Source: Planctomycetaceae bacterium (GTDB lineage Bacteria; Planctomycetota; Planctomycetia; Planctomycetales; Planctomycetaceae). Taken from it: a DNA stretch of 14,976 nt. The notes under the pieces were generated by a model. The model was given only the letters and a program-made list of their open reading frames with translations. It did not search any database and was not told where the DNA came from. Below, piece after piece: positions 1 through 7,880 of the stretch. Location of the stretch: NCBI GenBank assembly GCA_023258825.1, contig JALQWE010000040.1:1-14976 (forward strand), given 5' to 3'. Both the position numbers and the translations under genes were made by a program. How positions within the stretch are numbered: position 1 is the first letter of the stretch; each line of letters starts with the position of its first letter.

Positions 1-2873
1 GTCACCTGACTCACGGGCTTTCCCTCAGTAAGCTGCAGTCGCACCTGATTTCCTGTCACCCGACCTGAAACAATCCGTCCTGCCTGTCCATCCAGCAAAA
101 ACTGACTGATCGTTGCGGCGTTCCACGCCATGGGCTGGTCAAACTCCAGCACCAGTTCGTCCGGCTGTTGTCGGCTCTGGCGAATCGTTAACAGATCAGG
201 AGCCGTGACCGATTGCTCAGTCCGCTGACCATAGCTGTGCAGTTCCACGACCGGTCGCATCAGTTCTGCCATCCGCGCATAGCCTGCCGCCGGATAATGA
301 CAGCCGCCCTCCGGGACAATCCCCAGTGTCGACATGATGCTCATGTGCGCAAACTGACGTGGTAATCGCCGCTGCACATCCCGCAGACGGTCACTGAAAT
401 GCGTGCCGCCCTGGCTGCAGGCATTCGGCCAGATCTGGAACAGATAATAGTGCTGCACATTGGGCAGATCCCGCTTCCAGCCGGCAGCCATGCTCAGAAA
501 ATAACGTTCATACGTTTCGACACCATAGCCCCCATCCGGACCATCGGCCCCCTGATCCGCTTCCCCCTGATGCCAGAAGACCGCGCGAATCCCGTGTGTC
601 AGTCGGGCCAGCCGAATCCGGTTCAGCAACCGCCCGTAGATCGTCTTCGGATCCGTGGGATCTTCCGGATTTCGCTGATGCTGATCGACACGAGTTCCCC
701 CGACAGCACCATTCAGAATGCAGATCGGCAGCTGCTGACGTTCCACCAGCGACCGCGCCAGCTCCATGCCCCAGTAGCCAATCTGCCACGCGCCGCCGTC
801 CCGTCGAACGGCCTGGCCCCAGCCCCGCTCCGTCTGCCCATCCATGGATCCGTAACTGCGAATCCACTCGGTGGAATACTCCGTCCCCTCGCGTCCCCAG
901 TCCGTCGACACTGCATTGGACTGGCCGTCAATCACGAAAGCGTCGCCACACACAAGGTTGCCAACGCGTTCCAGCACCTGTTCCCCCGCACCCTGAATCA
1001 CTCCGAATTCCGTGCGGTACCGAATCAGTCCGGGCTTCAGGGCGACGTCAAAGGCGTAACGCCCCTCCGCTGTCGGGGCCTGCTCCTGCGTATTGACCAG
1101 CACATCGTCCGCATACAGCTTCAGAAACACCCGCGGCACACCGGCGTCCACCTGACCTCTATAATACAGTGTGCCTTCGTTGCGATCATTCCGGGGAAAG
1201 AACTGGGATTCCACGGGCTTTTCGTCCACCTCCGCCAGCCGGATCTGCCACGGGTCCTGCGCGGGCTCTTTGACCTGAATTGACACCGTCTGCGTCGTCG
1301 GGACACCACCGTTGCCGATGGTCGCGGTGATCCGCAGAGTGCCGCTGTTCTGAGCACGCAGCAGCTGCAACCCGGTCTTCGTGGCGTCGCTGATGACCGC
1401 CAGTCCCTCCGTAGACCAGTCCATCTGCAGGTCAGCGACACCCTTCGATTGCAAGTCCGTCAGATTTGTGATTTCCGGCACCAGAGTCAGTGTTTCCCGG
1501 CCATCCCAGTTCGTCGGGGCCGTCAGTCGGAACTGCGGTTCCGGCAGTTCTTCCCGCACCGTTACTGGCACAGCCACCGACCGGACACTGTCCGCGTAAA
1601 CCGCGCGAAAGGTCAGAGTGGCAGACTGGGGGCCCTGGATGCGGCCGGCGTTCAGCTCATACTGCAGCGTGTCGGTGGCCACCACGGTTTCCTCCGCACC
1701 CCGCTGCAGCACCCAGTAGACCTTGAGGGCGCCATCGGCCGTCGCGGTGACTTTCTGCCGTGCCCCTTCGGCGATGGAAACCTCGGAGGGACTGACGGAA
1801 AACGCATTTCCGGGTCGCACCAGATGGCCGACCAGCGTCTGCAGCGGCTTCTGATTGTCATATTCCAGCCGCACCCATTCCGGTGACCGCACGCTGCGGG
1901 CGATGCGTACTTCGTCGATGTCGCCTTCGTACTCGTACGAATTGTACCAGCCCCCCAGCCAGAAGCGGGCCGGACTGCGAATGTTGAGCGGTGCGTCCTT
2001 TGTGCGACGGGTCCCATCCAGCTGGCCATTCACATACAGCAACGATTCGCCGGCCTTGTAGGTATGCATCACATGAATCCAGTCACCCTTGCGAATCGGA
2101 CTGGTACCGGCCACATCGGCGCCGGAAAAATAGCATTCCATGCGAATATGAGCCGGGCTGCGAAAGTTCAGAATGACCTTGCCCTGAGCCTGCTCATTCC
2201 CCCAGCCCACCGCACGCACATTGAAAGCCTCCGGGCGAATCCATGCGCTGGTCGTATGGGACTCAGCCCCCTTCGGAAAACCGTCGATCTGGTCCCCCAG
2301 AAAGATTCCCCGGCCGCCGGGAAAACGACGCGCCCGTCCGGCAATTCCCGGAATGTCGCTGGTGCCCGTGTCTTCGGCCAGCAGCCGGCCGGTGGAATCC
2401 AGCAGGGGTTCATCCAGATGCAGGACGCTCAGATAATCATTGAAGTCTCCGAACACGGAACGACCATCGGACATGGAAGCGGCCTCGGGATTTCCCCAGC
2501 GCAGCAGCAGTTCCTGACGGGCATTGCCGACGATTTCGGGAACCAGCACCCAGACACTGGCCGCCCCCCGCTCGGCATCCCATTCCTCCACCTGCAGCGG
2601 CAAGGCCTGACCGGCGGAATTGAACACGCGCAGATCGGCGCCCTCCGGCTGAGCCTGACGAAAATCAAAGAACTCCGCGGACAGTCGGATCAGCACCGGG
2701 AAATTGCGCAGTACCGTGTTCTCAGGCACATCCGCGCCTTCGGGCGTTGTGAGGAGGAACACGGACCCTGAATACTGCCAATCCGCCGCAACAGCGCGTT
2801 CCGTCTGTCGGGCGAAAACGACGACAACGATTCCCAGGACGCAACGCAACAACCACGGTTGGAGGGACACCAC
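1..2873 (-). CDS. Large secreted DUF2341-LamG-SASA (sialate O-acetylesterase-like) protein, C-terminus outside window
   Basis: An open frame of more than 950 codons runs from a GTG start to the window edge without a stop. The start is GTG at 2873 or the adjacent GTG at 2870. An in-frame TGA lies at 2889-2891 and AGGAGAT at 2877-2883 gives the ribosome site, so no longer start is possible. A hydrophobic signal-like segment (about residues 7-20) is followed by a DUF2341-like region (about 35-140), a LamG/concanavalin-like jellyroll (about 145-345), an Ig-like or linker region (about 355-540) and a SASA/DUF303-type SGNH hydrolase (about 600-885). Visible hydrolase motifs are DGQSN (Ser651, probable nucleophile), GAVGGT, WHQGEAD and GCHYPAAGY (His858). 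The residue three before that His is Gly, where many SGNH enzymes have Asp. By family it should remove acyl groups from a surface or environmental glycan. The domain order is clear; the substrate is not. An insertion sequence lies directly upstream. Confidence 0.88.
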   Translation of the reverse strand, partial: MVSLQPWLLRCVLGIVVVVFARQTERAVAADWQYSGSVFLLTTPEGADVPENTVLRNFPVLIRLSAEFFDFRQAQPEGADLRVFNSAGQALPLQVEEWDAERGAASVWVLVPEIVGNARQELLLRWGNPEAASMSDGRSVFGDFNDYLSVLHLDEPLLDSTGRLLAEDTGTSDIPGIAGRARRFPGGRGIFLGDQIDGFPKGAESHTTSAWIRPEAFNVRAVGWGNEQAQGKVILNFRSPAHIRMECYFSGADVAGTSPIRKGDWIHVMHTYKAGESLLYVNGQLDGTRRTKDAPLNIRSPARFWLGGWYNSYEYEGDIDEVRIARSVRSPEWVRLEYDNQKPLQTLVGHLVRPGNAFSVSPSEVSIAEGARQKVTATADGALKVYWVLQRGAEETVVATDTLQYELNAGRIQGPQSATLTFRAVYADSVRSVAVPVTVREELPEPQFRLTAPTNWDGRETLTLVPEITNLTDLQSKGVADLQMDWSTEGLAVISDATKTGLQLLRAQNSGTLRITATIGNGGVPTTQTVSIQVKEPAQDPWQIRLAEVDEKPVESQFFPRNDRNEGTLYYRGQVDAGVPRVFLKLYADDVLVNTQEQAPTAEGRYAFDVALKPGLIRYRTEFGVIQGAGEQVLERVGNLVCGDAFVIDGQSNAVSTDWGREGTEYSTEWIRSYGSMDGQTERGWGQAVRRDGGAWQIGYWGMELARSLVERQQLPICILNGAVGGTRVDQHQRNPEDPTDPKTIYGRLLNRIRLARLTHGIRAVFWHQGEADQGADGPDGGYGVETYERYFLSMAAGWKRDLPNVQHYYLFQIWPNACSQGGTHFSDRLRDVQRRLPRQFAHMSIMSTLGIVPEGGCHYPAAGYARMAELMRPVVELHSYGQRTEQSVTAPDLLTIRQSRQQPDELVLEFDQPMAWNAATISQFLLDGQAGRIVSGRVTGNQVRLQLTEGKPVSQV

Positions 2874-2876
2874 ACG

Positions 2877-2883
2877 ATCTCCT
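2877..2883 (-). promoter_or_regulatory. Ribosome binding site deciding the GTG start of the esterase
   Basis: Reading the minus strand, AGGAGAT precedes two consecutive GTG codons (2873-2871 and 2870-2868). Its AGGAG core (2883-2879) lies 5 and 8 nt from them. No ATG in this frame lies near, and an in-frame TGA sits just upstream, so a GTG start is needed. Confidence 0.7.
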
Positions 2884-2892
2884 GAGAATCAC

Positions 2893-2906
2893 AAAAGGGG
2901 ACATTC
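2893..2906 (+). repeat. Left part of a 20-bp motif split by the insertion sequence
   Basis: AAAAGGGGACATTC is the left part of the motif AAAAGGGGACATTCTACTTT, which is intact at 8836-8855. Its last seven bases (GACATTC) are the target duplication of the IS. Joined to 4446-4451 (TACTTT), it restores exactly the same 20-mer. It lies in the 5' leader of the minus-strand esterase gene. Confidence 0.85.
2900..2906. repeat. Target site duplication GACATTC, left copy
   Basis: GACATTC abuts the left terminal inverted repeat and is repeated directly at 4439-4445 after the right one. The next base is T on both sides, so an 8-bp duplication (GACATTCT) with an IS one base shorter is also possible. Seven or eight bases is within the range known for some IS4-family subgroups. 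Confidence 0.88.
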
Positions 2907-2925
2907 TCAATACTGTTCGGCACGA
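2907..2925 (+). repeat. IS terminal inverted repeat, left
   Basis: TCAATACTGTTCGGCACGA is the exact reverse complement of 4420-4438. Two more outer bases also pair, but they belong to the target duplication, which happens to begin GA and end TC. Confidence 0.93.
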
Positions 2926-3004
2926 CTTCTGCATACCATTTTGGGATGAAAAATTAACAAAATCTTAACTTGCGCTTTTGGTGAGGTTCTGCCAGGCTTC
3001 GGGC

Positions 3005-4246
3005 ATGGCGGAGAACGCGGACAAGAAAATCAAAGACAAAGACATCGTCGGGCTGAAGTATTTCGATCAGCTGGGCGAGTTGTTGCAGCAGTTGCATGAC
3101 GTCGGTTGCGAACGCGATCGGGCGGGTAATCGTTCGCTGCATATGGATCAGTACTGCATGCTGATTCTGCTCTACATGTTCAATCCGGTGGTGACATCGC
3201 TGCGAGGTCTGCAGCAGGCCAGTGAGCTGAAGAAGGTGCAGAAGAAGCTGGGCTGTGCACGAGCATCGCTGGGATCGCTTTCGGAATCCGTGGCTGTGTT
3301 TGATTCCGATCGACTCAAACCGATCATCGAATCGCTTGGCGAAAAGCTGGTTCCAATTGCAGCCGATAAGCGGTTGAAGGATGTTCAGCACACGTTGACA
3401 CTCGTGGATGGCAGTATTGTGGAAGCGTTGCCACGCATCGCGATGGCTTCGTTTCGGGATGCTCAGTCGGGCAGTGGGAAGAAAATGAAATGGACGCTGC
3501 ACACACACTTTGAGGTGGATCGCTCCGTTCCCACGAAGATAGAAGTAACGCCAACAGCGGGAGGTGAGCACGACGAACGAGCTGTGATGGACCGCATGAT
3601 CGAATCCAATCGAACATACGCGATGGATCGCGGCTATGCGAAGTTTGATCTGTTCAACCGAATTGTGGACGCTGGTAGCAGTTACGTATGCCGCATTCGA
3701 GACAACAGTGTCTTCACAGTCCTTGAAGACAAGGCACTGACTGATGCCGATCGCGCAGCTCGCGTGATTTCGGATCAGGTGATTACTCTTGGCAGCAGCA
3801 GCGCCAAAGAAAAGCCAAATCATGCCGTGCGTCTGGTTATGATCAAGGCGAAGCCGCATCAGTCTAAAGGTCGCCCCGGAACTGGGTCGACGGGACAAAA
3901 CTGCGATGGTTTTCTTCGTGTTGTAACGAACCTGATGGACGTGCCTGCTGAGATCGTTGCAATTTTGTATCACTACCGCTGGTCCATCGAGATCTTCTTT
4001 CGTTTTTTCAAGCATCTGCTGGGCTGTCGCCATCTGCTGAGTCATTCTCAGAACGGAATCGAAGTGCAGGTGTACTGTGCGATTATCGCCTGCATGTTGA
4101 TCAGCCTGTGGACCGGGAAGAAGCCAACGCTGCGAACTCATGAGATGATCTGCTGGTACTTCTGCGGCATGGCCGACGAGGAAGAACTGCTGGCACATCT
4201 GGCACGACTGAAGAAACCGCCCGAGGCTCGAAAACCGATCATCTAA
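3005..4246 (+). CDS. IS4-family DDE transposase
   Basis: The gene encodes a 413-residue transposase that would cut and join the ends of the surrounding IS. It has the DDE_Tnp_1 signature. The first Asp is in LVDGS (Asp135), the second in MDRGY (Asp208), and the third acidic residue is Glu329 in YHYRWSIEIFFRFFK. That last stretch fits the IS4 Y-(2)-R-(3)-E-(6)-K motif exactly. The length is normal for the family and there is no frameshift, so it should be active. I prefer ATG at 3005; in-frame TTG (2978) and GTG (2981) could add nine residues, but no clear ribosome site selects them. Expression from the element's own left end is expected, though I see no strong promoter there. Confidence 0.95.
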   Translation: MAENADKKIKDKDIVGLKYFDQLGELLQQLHDVGCERDRAGNRSLHMDQYCMLILLYMFNPVVTSLRGLQQASELKKVQKKLGCARASLGSLSESVAVFDSDRLKPIIESLGEKLVPIAADKRLKDVQHTLTLVDGSIVEALPRIAMASFRDAQSGSGKKMKWTLHTHFEVDRSVPTKIEVTPTAGGEHDERAVMDRMIESNRTYAMDRGYAKFDLFNRIVDAGSSYVCRIRDNSVFTVLEDKALTDADRAARVISDQVITLGSSSAKEKPNHAVRLVMIKAKPHQSKGRPGTGSTGQNCDGFLRVVTNLMDVPAEIVAILYHYRWSIEIFFRFFKHLLGCRHLLSHSQNGIEVQVYCAIIACMLISLWTGKKPTLRTHEMICWYFCGMADEEELLAHLARLKKPPEARKPII

Positions 4247-4301
4247 GCTCGCGGGGCAGTCCGTCTGCGTCGCCAGTCCCGCTTCACGCTGCGCCAATTT
4301 T

Positions 4302-4316
4302 AAGCCAGAGTGGCTT
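4302..4316 (+). other. Small hairpin downstream of the transposase
   Basis: AAGCCA and TGGCTT form a perfect 6-bp stem with a GAG loop, 55 nt after the transposase stop and inside the IS. There is no following T-tract, so it is only a weak terminator candidate. Confidence 0.35.
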
Positions 4317-4419
4317 CACACGGTTGCCTCCGCAGGCACCGCCGCCCATTTCCCGCCAGCCCCCGCCGCTGAGGCTCTACTCACGATAAAAATTCCACTT
4401 CGAAGACTTCCAACAACTA

Positions 4420-4438
4420 TCGTGCCGAACAGTATTGA
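4420..4438 (-). repeat. IS terminal inverted repeat, right
   Basis: TCGTGCCGAACAGTATTGA is the exact reverse complement of 2907-2925 and marks the right boundary of the element. Confidence 0.93.
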
Positions 4439-4445
4439 GACATTC
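4439..4445. repeat. Target site duplication GACATTC, right copy
   Basis: This is the direct repeat of 2900-2906. It is followed by TACTTT (4446-4451), the remainder of the interrupted 20-bp motif. Confidence 0.88.
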
Positions 4446-4632
4446 TACTTTACGCCTCTTCGTGTGACGTCCGGCATCTGTCACCAACGCAAACACGCGG
4501 CTTCCCGCGTTATGATCTGGCTGATCCCCGACAGACGGCAACGGCAGCAATTGTTGGCCGGAAAACCCTCAATCCGACTGCGGTACAGACCTGAACAACA
4601 TGAAAAACAGCATGCCCCGTTCAGGGTTGAGT
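4446..4632. other. Non-coding stretch between the IS and the DUF1559 gene
   Basis: Before the IS arrived, this was the spacer between the DUF1559 gene and the esterase, both on the minus strand. It therefore probably holds the original esterase promoter, now about 1.5 kb from its gene. The only structure I see is the GC-rich hairpin at 4495-4510. The open frames crossing it show no recognisable protein. Confidence 0.5.
4491..4510 (-). terminator. Possible terminator after the four-gene operon
   Basis: Reading the minus strand, ACGCGG-GAAG-CCGCGT forms a 6-bp stem with a tetraloop followed by GTTTG. It lies about 120 nt after the DUF1559 stop codon. The T-run is only three long, so the call is weak. 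Confidence 0.25.
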
Positions 4633-5592
4633 TTACCAGCCGTCCCCGACAACAACTCCATCACAGCGATCACTGAGTGATTTCAAAACGCTCCTGTCGA
4701 TCTCTGTGGAAACAATCCGCACGCTGCCATCGGCCGGGGCAAAATGAGTTCCAGCTGCGTGCCAGCTCCACCAGTGAATGTCGTCATCCCTGCGCCCCGT
4801 GGCTGCCCGCAAGCCTCCCATTTCCCCGCCCTTTCCGGAGATGAGGCCCGGGAGAAGAACGTCGGTTAAGCCGAACGGACACGAAGTCCCCGATCCCGGG
4901 CCACCCCACTTCCCGGTCTGCGGCACGCCTCCGCGCTCTCCAAGCAGGAGTGTCTGACTCAGTCCGTCACAGATGTCGGCGAACCTCGTCCGACTGTTGC
5001 CAAAAAAAACTCCACTGTGAAGTCCGCGTGTCAGTGGCTCACGGCTCAGAGAATCGCAGCGAGATGGCTGAGTGATGAAGTTCAGGCGATCCGTTCCCGA
5101 CACACCCAGGTAGCTTGTCACGCCCCAGTCTCCGCGATACCAGGCACCATGGAAGCTGCCGGGAGCGACCTGGCGATTCCAGAATGTTGGCTGGCTATTC
5201 ACTGGATCCGAAGGACACACGAAAATAACTATCTGTTGATTTGTCAGAAACCTGTGATGAATCTGGCAATCCAGATCAAAATCAAAACGATTGTATAAAT
5301 CGTTTCGCTCGATATATGGCAGAATCGCGACTGTCCAGCCATAACCTTTTGTAAAATTGAAGGGGCTTTCCACGGCCGCCACATCCTGAACCTGCGATCC
5401 GGGTGGAAGCACAGAATGCGTGTCATGGTACATATGAAGTGCCAACGCCAGTTGTCGAATCTGGTTCCGGCACTGCGTCGCTCGAGCTGCCTCCCGTGCG
5501 CGTTGCACAGCAGGCAACAGAATAGCACAGAGCAAACTGATCACAGAAACTGTCACAAGGACTTCGATGATCGTGAATCCCGATTTTCGCAT
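4633..5592 (-). CDS. DUF1559 pseudopilin-like protein
   Basis: The 319-residue product begins with a type IV prepilin-like leader: MRKSG then FTIIEVLVTV, with Gly5/Phe6 at the expected prepilin peptidase cut and Glu at mature position 5. A hydrophobic alpha-helix and the sequence LLPAVQRAREAARATQC follow, a hallmark of DUF1559 (SBP_bac_10) proteins, which are hugely expanded in planctomycetes. The C-terminus keeps the family's closing ADGSVRIVS motif (about residues 288-296). The length is normal and the frame intact. The ATG at 5592 has GAGGGCAGG upstream and begins 15 bp after the DUF1573 gene ends, so it is the last gene of the likely operon. By inference it is an inner-membrane or periplasmic pseudopilin tied to a type II secretion-like machine; its precise role is unknown. 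Confidence 0.93.
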   Translation of the reverse strand: MRKSGFTIIEVLVTVSVISLLCAILLPAVQRAREAARATQCRNQIRQLALALHMYHDTHSVLPPGSQVQDVAAVESPFNFTKGYGWTVAILPYIERNDLYNRFDFDLDCQIHHRFLTNQQIVIFVCPSDPVNSQPTFWNRQVAPGSFHGAWYRGDWGVTSYLGVSGTDRLNFITQPSRCDSLSREPLTRGLHSGVFFGNSRTRFADICDGLSQTLLLGERGGVPQTGKWGGPGSGTSCPFGLTDVLLPGLISGKGGEMGGLRAATGRRDDDIHWWSWHAAGTHFAPADGSVRIVSTEIDRSVLKSLSDRCDGVVVGDGW

Positions 5593-5607
5593 CGTCCTGC
5601 CCTCGTT

Positions 5608-6654
5608 TCATGCAGACCAGACAAAGACCACGGGAATGCTGACATGTTCAATGGTCTCGGGATCCTCCATCCCGACAGTGAGCAGCAGATGTCCTTTCCA
5701 TGTTCTGCCGGCAGGAACTTCATGACGGTCCGACTCGACTTCCGCAGTGAGCTGAATCACGCTTTCCCCGCCACGAAACTCTTCGTCGAATCGCGACACA
5801 CTGAATGGCGGCTCTTCCCCCTCGACAGCAACGCTGATTACCCGCAAGCCCTGCGATGCAAGGTGGTCATAGACCTTCAGAGGAATCTGCTTTGCCGCGT
5901 CGGATGACTGCATCAAGACCCGCGGGATTGCCGTCAGCCAGCGACTTTTCTTCCGCATGATTACAGGTACAGAGATGCTTAGCAAACCTGTCCGATCAGA
6001 GATATGGAGGACGTCGTTCAGCTGCCCTGACCGAGGAACCTTAGTTCCGTTTGTTGCAACTGAAACTTCGGCGCTGGCCACCGACTGCTGAAATCTTTTC
6101 GTATGGACACGCAAAGCGGGACTATCCAACCGGAAAAAGACCTCGTTGCCTGGCATCCGGAGGGCCGGTGCAAGCAGTTCAAGCTGCGACTCAACCGAAG
6201 CCGTCGTGTCAACATCGAGGGTAACCATCGACGTGGACAACTGCCAGGCTCGTTCTCTGACTGCACGGATCGTAATGATCTTCTCGGGAGAAGCAGGGGC
6301 GTTTGTGCGTAGCTTTACAGCAGCGTGACTCGACAACGCTCCGGAGGGCACAAACCGAATGATGAGCGTTGCTTTTTCTCCCGGAGATACCTCAACTTGA
6401 CTTAATTCCGCGACGGTGCACCCACAAGTGGAGGTGACGTCTGAGATGCGGAGCAGCGCCGTCCCGGTATTTTCAATTTGTACGGTGCCGGTCACAGCAA
6501 TAGCCGGCTGAACAGCTCCGAAATCAAGATGTGTAGTGGATAATCTGCAAACGGCCTGTATGGGCGCATTCAAGTAGTTTTCAAACAGCCAACCGCCGGC
6601 AAACACCGAGCAGATGAGCGTAAGCCATATCAGGGCGGAGACGTAAAACCGCAT
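5608..6654 (-). CDS. Membrane-anchored DUF1573 domain protein
   Basis: The 348-residue product starts with an uncleaved-looking hydrophobic segment (about residues 5-24). A DUF1573 Ig-like domain follows (about 40-130) with the typical run LDFGAVQP, IENTGTALLRI and STCGCT (Cys77, Cys79). The rest is beta-rich, and a second, weaker domain of similar type may end the protein. DUF1573 domains resemble the ASPM/SPD2/Hydin Ig-fold; their biochemical role is not established. Most of the protein should lie outside the cytoplasmic membrane. It sits 42 bp after the upstream gene and 15 bp before the DUF1559 gene. The ATG at 6654 has only a weak ribosome site (CGGGA). The domain is clear; the function is open. 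Confidence 0.88.
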   Translation of the reverse strand: MRFYVSALIWLTLICSVFAGGWLFENYLNAPIQAVCRLSTTHLDFGAVQPAIAVTGTVQIENTGTALLRISDVTSTCGCTVAELSQVEVSPGEKATLIIRFVPSGALSSHAAVKLRTNAPASPEKIITIRAVRERAWQLSTSMVTLDVDTTASVESQLELLAPALRMPGNEVFFRLDSPALRVHTKRFQQSVASAEVSVATNGTKVPRSGQLNDVLHISDRTGLLSISVPVIMRKKSRWLTAIPRVLMQSSDAAKQIPLKVYDHLASQGLRVISVAVEGEEPPFSVSRFDEEFRGGESVIQLTAEVESDRHEVPAGRTWKGHLLLTVGMEDPETIEHVSIPVVFVWSA

Positions 6655-6696
6655 GGTAATGTTTCCCGGATTGCGTCGACAGTTCTTTCCGCGATG

Positions 6697-7773
6697 TCAG
6701 CGATTGTGACGCCATCGTAGTGCAACCGCGCCCGTAATCGTCAGCAAGGACAGCCCCGCTGCCGCCCACCACACCCACGAAACATCACTCGGCAAAGCCC
6801 TTCGACCCGTAGAAGGCGTTGGGTTTGCAGCTTTCGCAGCAGCGGCCTTTGCCGCCAGCTCGTCCTCATAGCGCTGCAGTTCATCGACGTCTGTGATTCT
6901 CCAGCCCGGTTTTGGCTGCAGGGTAAAAACGGCGGGATCAATCGGAGAATTAACGACAAGGGAATCAACGTCGACGACCATCTTTTTCTCGTCGATCAAC
7001 GAGACACGATCGGCGCCATTCTCGATGTGCACGATTTCTGTGGGAATGCAAACAGAGTGACCGTCCAGCTGCATCACCTTACGTTGAGTGACTGTCATCA
7101 CAGTGGAAACAGTGTTTGACTCGGGAATAAACCGCTCATAACGAACGGGAAGAAATCCGTCACTGGTATCAAAAAACACCCGATACCACAGTTTGTCCGG
7201 CAAACTTTCCTGCGGCGGAAACCGAACGACTTCGACATTTTTTCCCTCCAGCGTTTGCTGCCCGTCGTACACAGCATTCTGAAACCGTTGTTCCCACGTC
7301 TTCTCGTTCGTCACAGTCTCCCAGCGAAACGGGTTACCGGATGAACGCAGCCATGAGTAAATCATCGTGAGCGGGAATCCCGAATTGTACCCTGATGATT
7401 GGTTGCCAGTTTTAACGACGAACTCCTTGTCATGTTCAACGGCATGCTGGGAGCGTAATCCGTTGAATGCCGACGAGGCGTGGTAGGGAAGGATTGTTTG
7501 CACGGGTAGCCCCGGTGGCACCTGGCCAACGCCTCGGTCTTTGCGATCAACACGAAACTTGTCTCCGTCAATTCGAAATCGCGAGTCTGAGGCTGCCACG
7601 ACACGCGGCGTTGTCGATACGGACATATCAACAGATCGGATCAACTGGGCAGCAAACAGCCCTTGCTCGCGCAGTGCAACCAGGCGATCCGATTGAGCGT
7701 TTTCATCAGTCGCAGGCAGGCTGCTGGCGGACAGGACACAGGCCAGCACACAAAGACCAAATCGAAGACGCAT
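6697..7773 (-). CDS. Exported protein of unknown function with C-terminal membrane anchor
   Basis: I chose ATG at 7773 because AGGGAG (7787-7782) lies 8 nt upstream and the protein then opens with a clean signal peptide (RLRFGLCVLACVLSASSLPA). An in-frame ATG at 7878 would put 35 non-hydrophobic residues before it. The 358-residue product has a long extracytoplasmic part whose strand pattern (residues 60-290) reminds me of LolA/RseB-like or DUF2092-type proteins; this is an impression, not a family match. An Ala/Lys-rich helix follows (about 297-316), then a short linker, one transmembrane helix (about 331-353) and a basic tail RWRHNR. This gives a single-pass anchor with the bulk outside. 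It is the second gene of the likely operon. Confidence 0.85.
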   Translation of the reverse strand: MRLRFGLCVLACVLSASSLPATDENAQSDRLVALREQGLFAAQLIRSVDMSVSTTPRVVAASDSRFRIDGDKFRVDRKDRGVGQVPPGLPVQTILPYHASSAFNGLRSQHAVEHDKEFVVKTGNQSSGYNSGFPLTMIYSWLRSSGNPFRWETVTNEKTWEQRFQNAVYDGQQTLEGKNVEVVRFPPQESLPDKLWYRVFFDTSDGFLPVRYERFIPESNTVSTVMTVTQRKVMQLDGHSVCIPTEIVHIENGADRVSLIDEKKMVVDVDSLVVNSPIDPAVFTLQPKPGWRITDVDELQRYEDELAAKAAAAKAANPTPSTGRRALPSDVSWVWWAAAGLSLLTITGAVALRWRHNR

Positions 7774-7880
7774 TCGAGTAACTCCCTGAACTTCACGGTC
7801 GAGAACTGCAACTATATCAAAGACGAGAGGTCGCTTGGGGGCGATAGTGCACCATGGCAGTGCCGTCAGTGCCGGCAAAA

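Larger units (their letters stand above)
2907..4438 (+). mobile_element. Complete IS4-family insertion sequence, about 1532 bp
   Basis: The element is bounded by perfect 19-bp terminal inverted repeats (2907-2925 and 4420-4438) and a direct GACATTC duplication outside them. It holds one full-length DDE transposase gene on the plus strand. Intact ends, intact gene and a matching duplication suggest a recent and possibly still mobile insertion. It lies between the DUF1559 gene and the large esterase, both on the minus strand, and is oriented against them. I cannot name the element without a database search. Confidence 0.93.

Noticed and set aside
399..1283. A 294-codon plus-strand open frame at the left edge
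   Set aside because: It lies antisense to the SASA hydrolase domain, whose motifs are clear on the minus strand, and has no signal, domain or ribosome site.
2905..2906. Terminal inverted repeat extended to 21 bp
   Set aside because: The extra two paired bases belong to the target duplication, which begins GA and ends TC; the empty-site copy at 8836 contains them.
2954..4297. A 447-codon open frame on the minus strand across the IS
   Set aside because: It is antisense to an intact DDE transposase with all catalytic motifs, is rich in His, Cys and Gln in an unnatural pattern and shows no domain. It is a shadow of the transposase codon bias.
7774..7878. A 35-residue N-terminal extension of the anchored exported protein
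   Set aside because: It would bury a good signal peptide inside the protein; the ATG at 7773 has a strong ribosome site.
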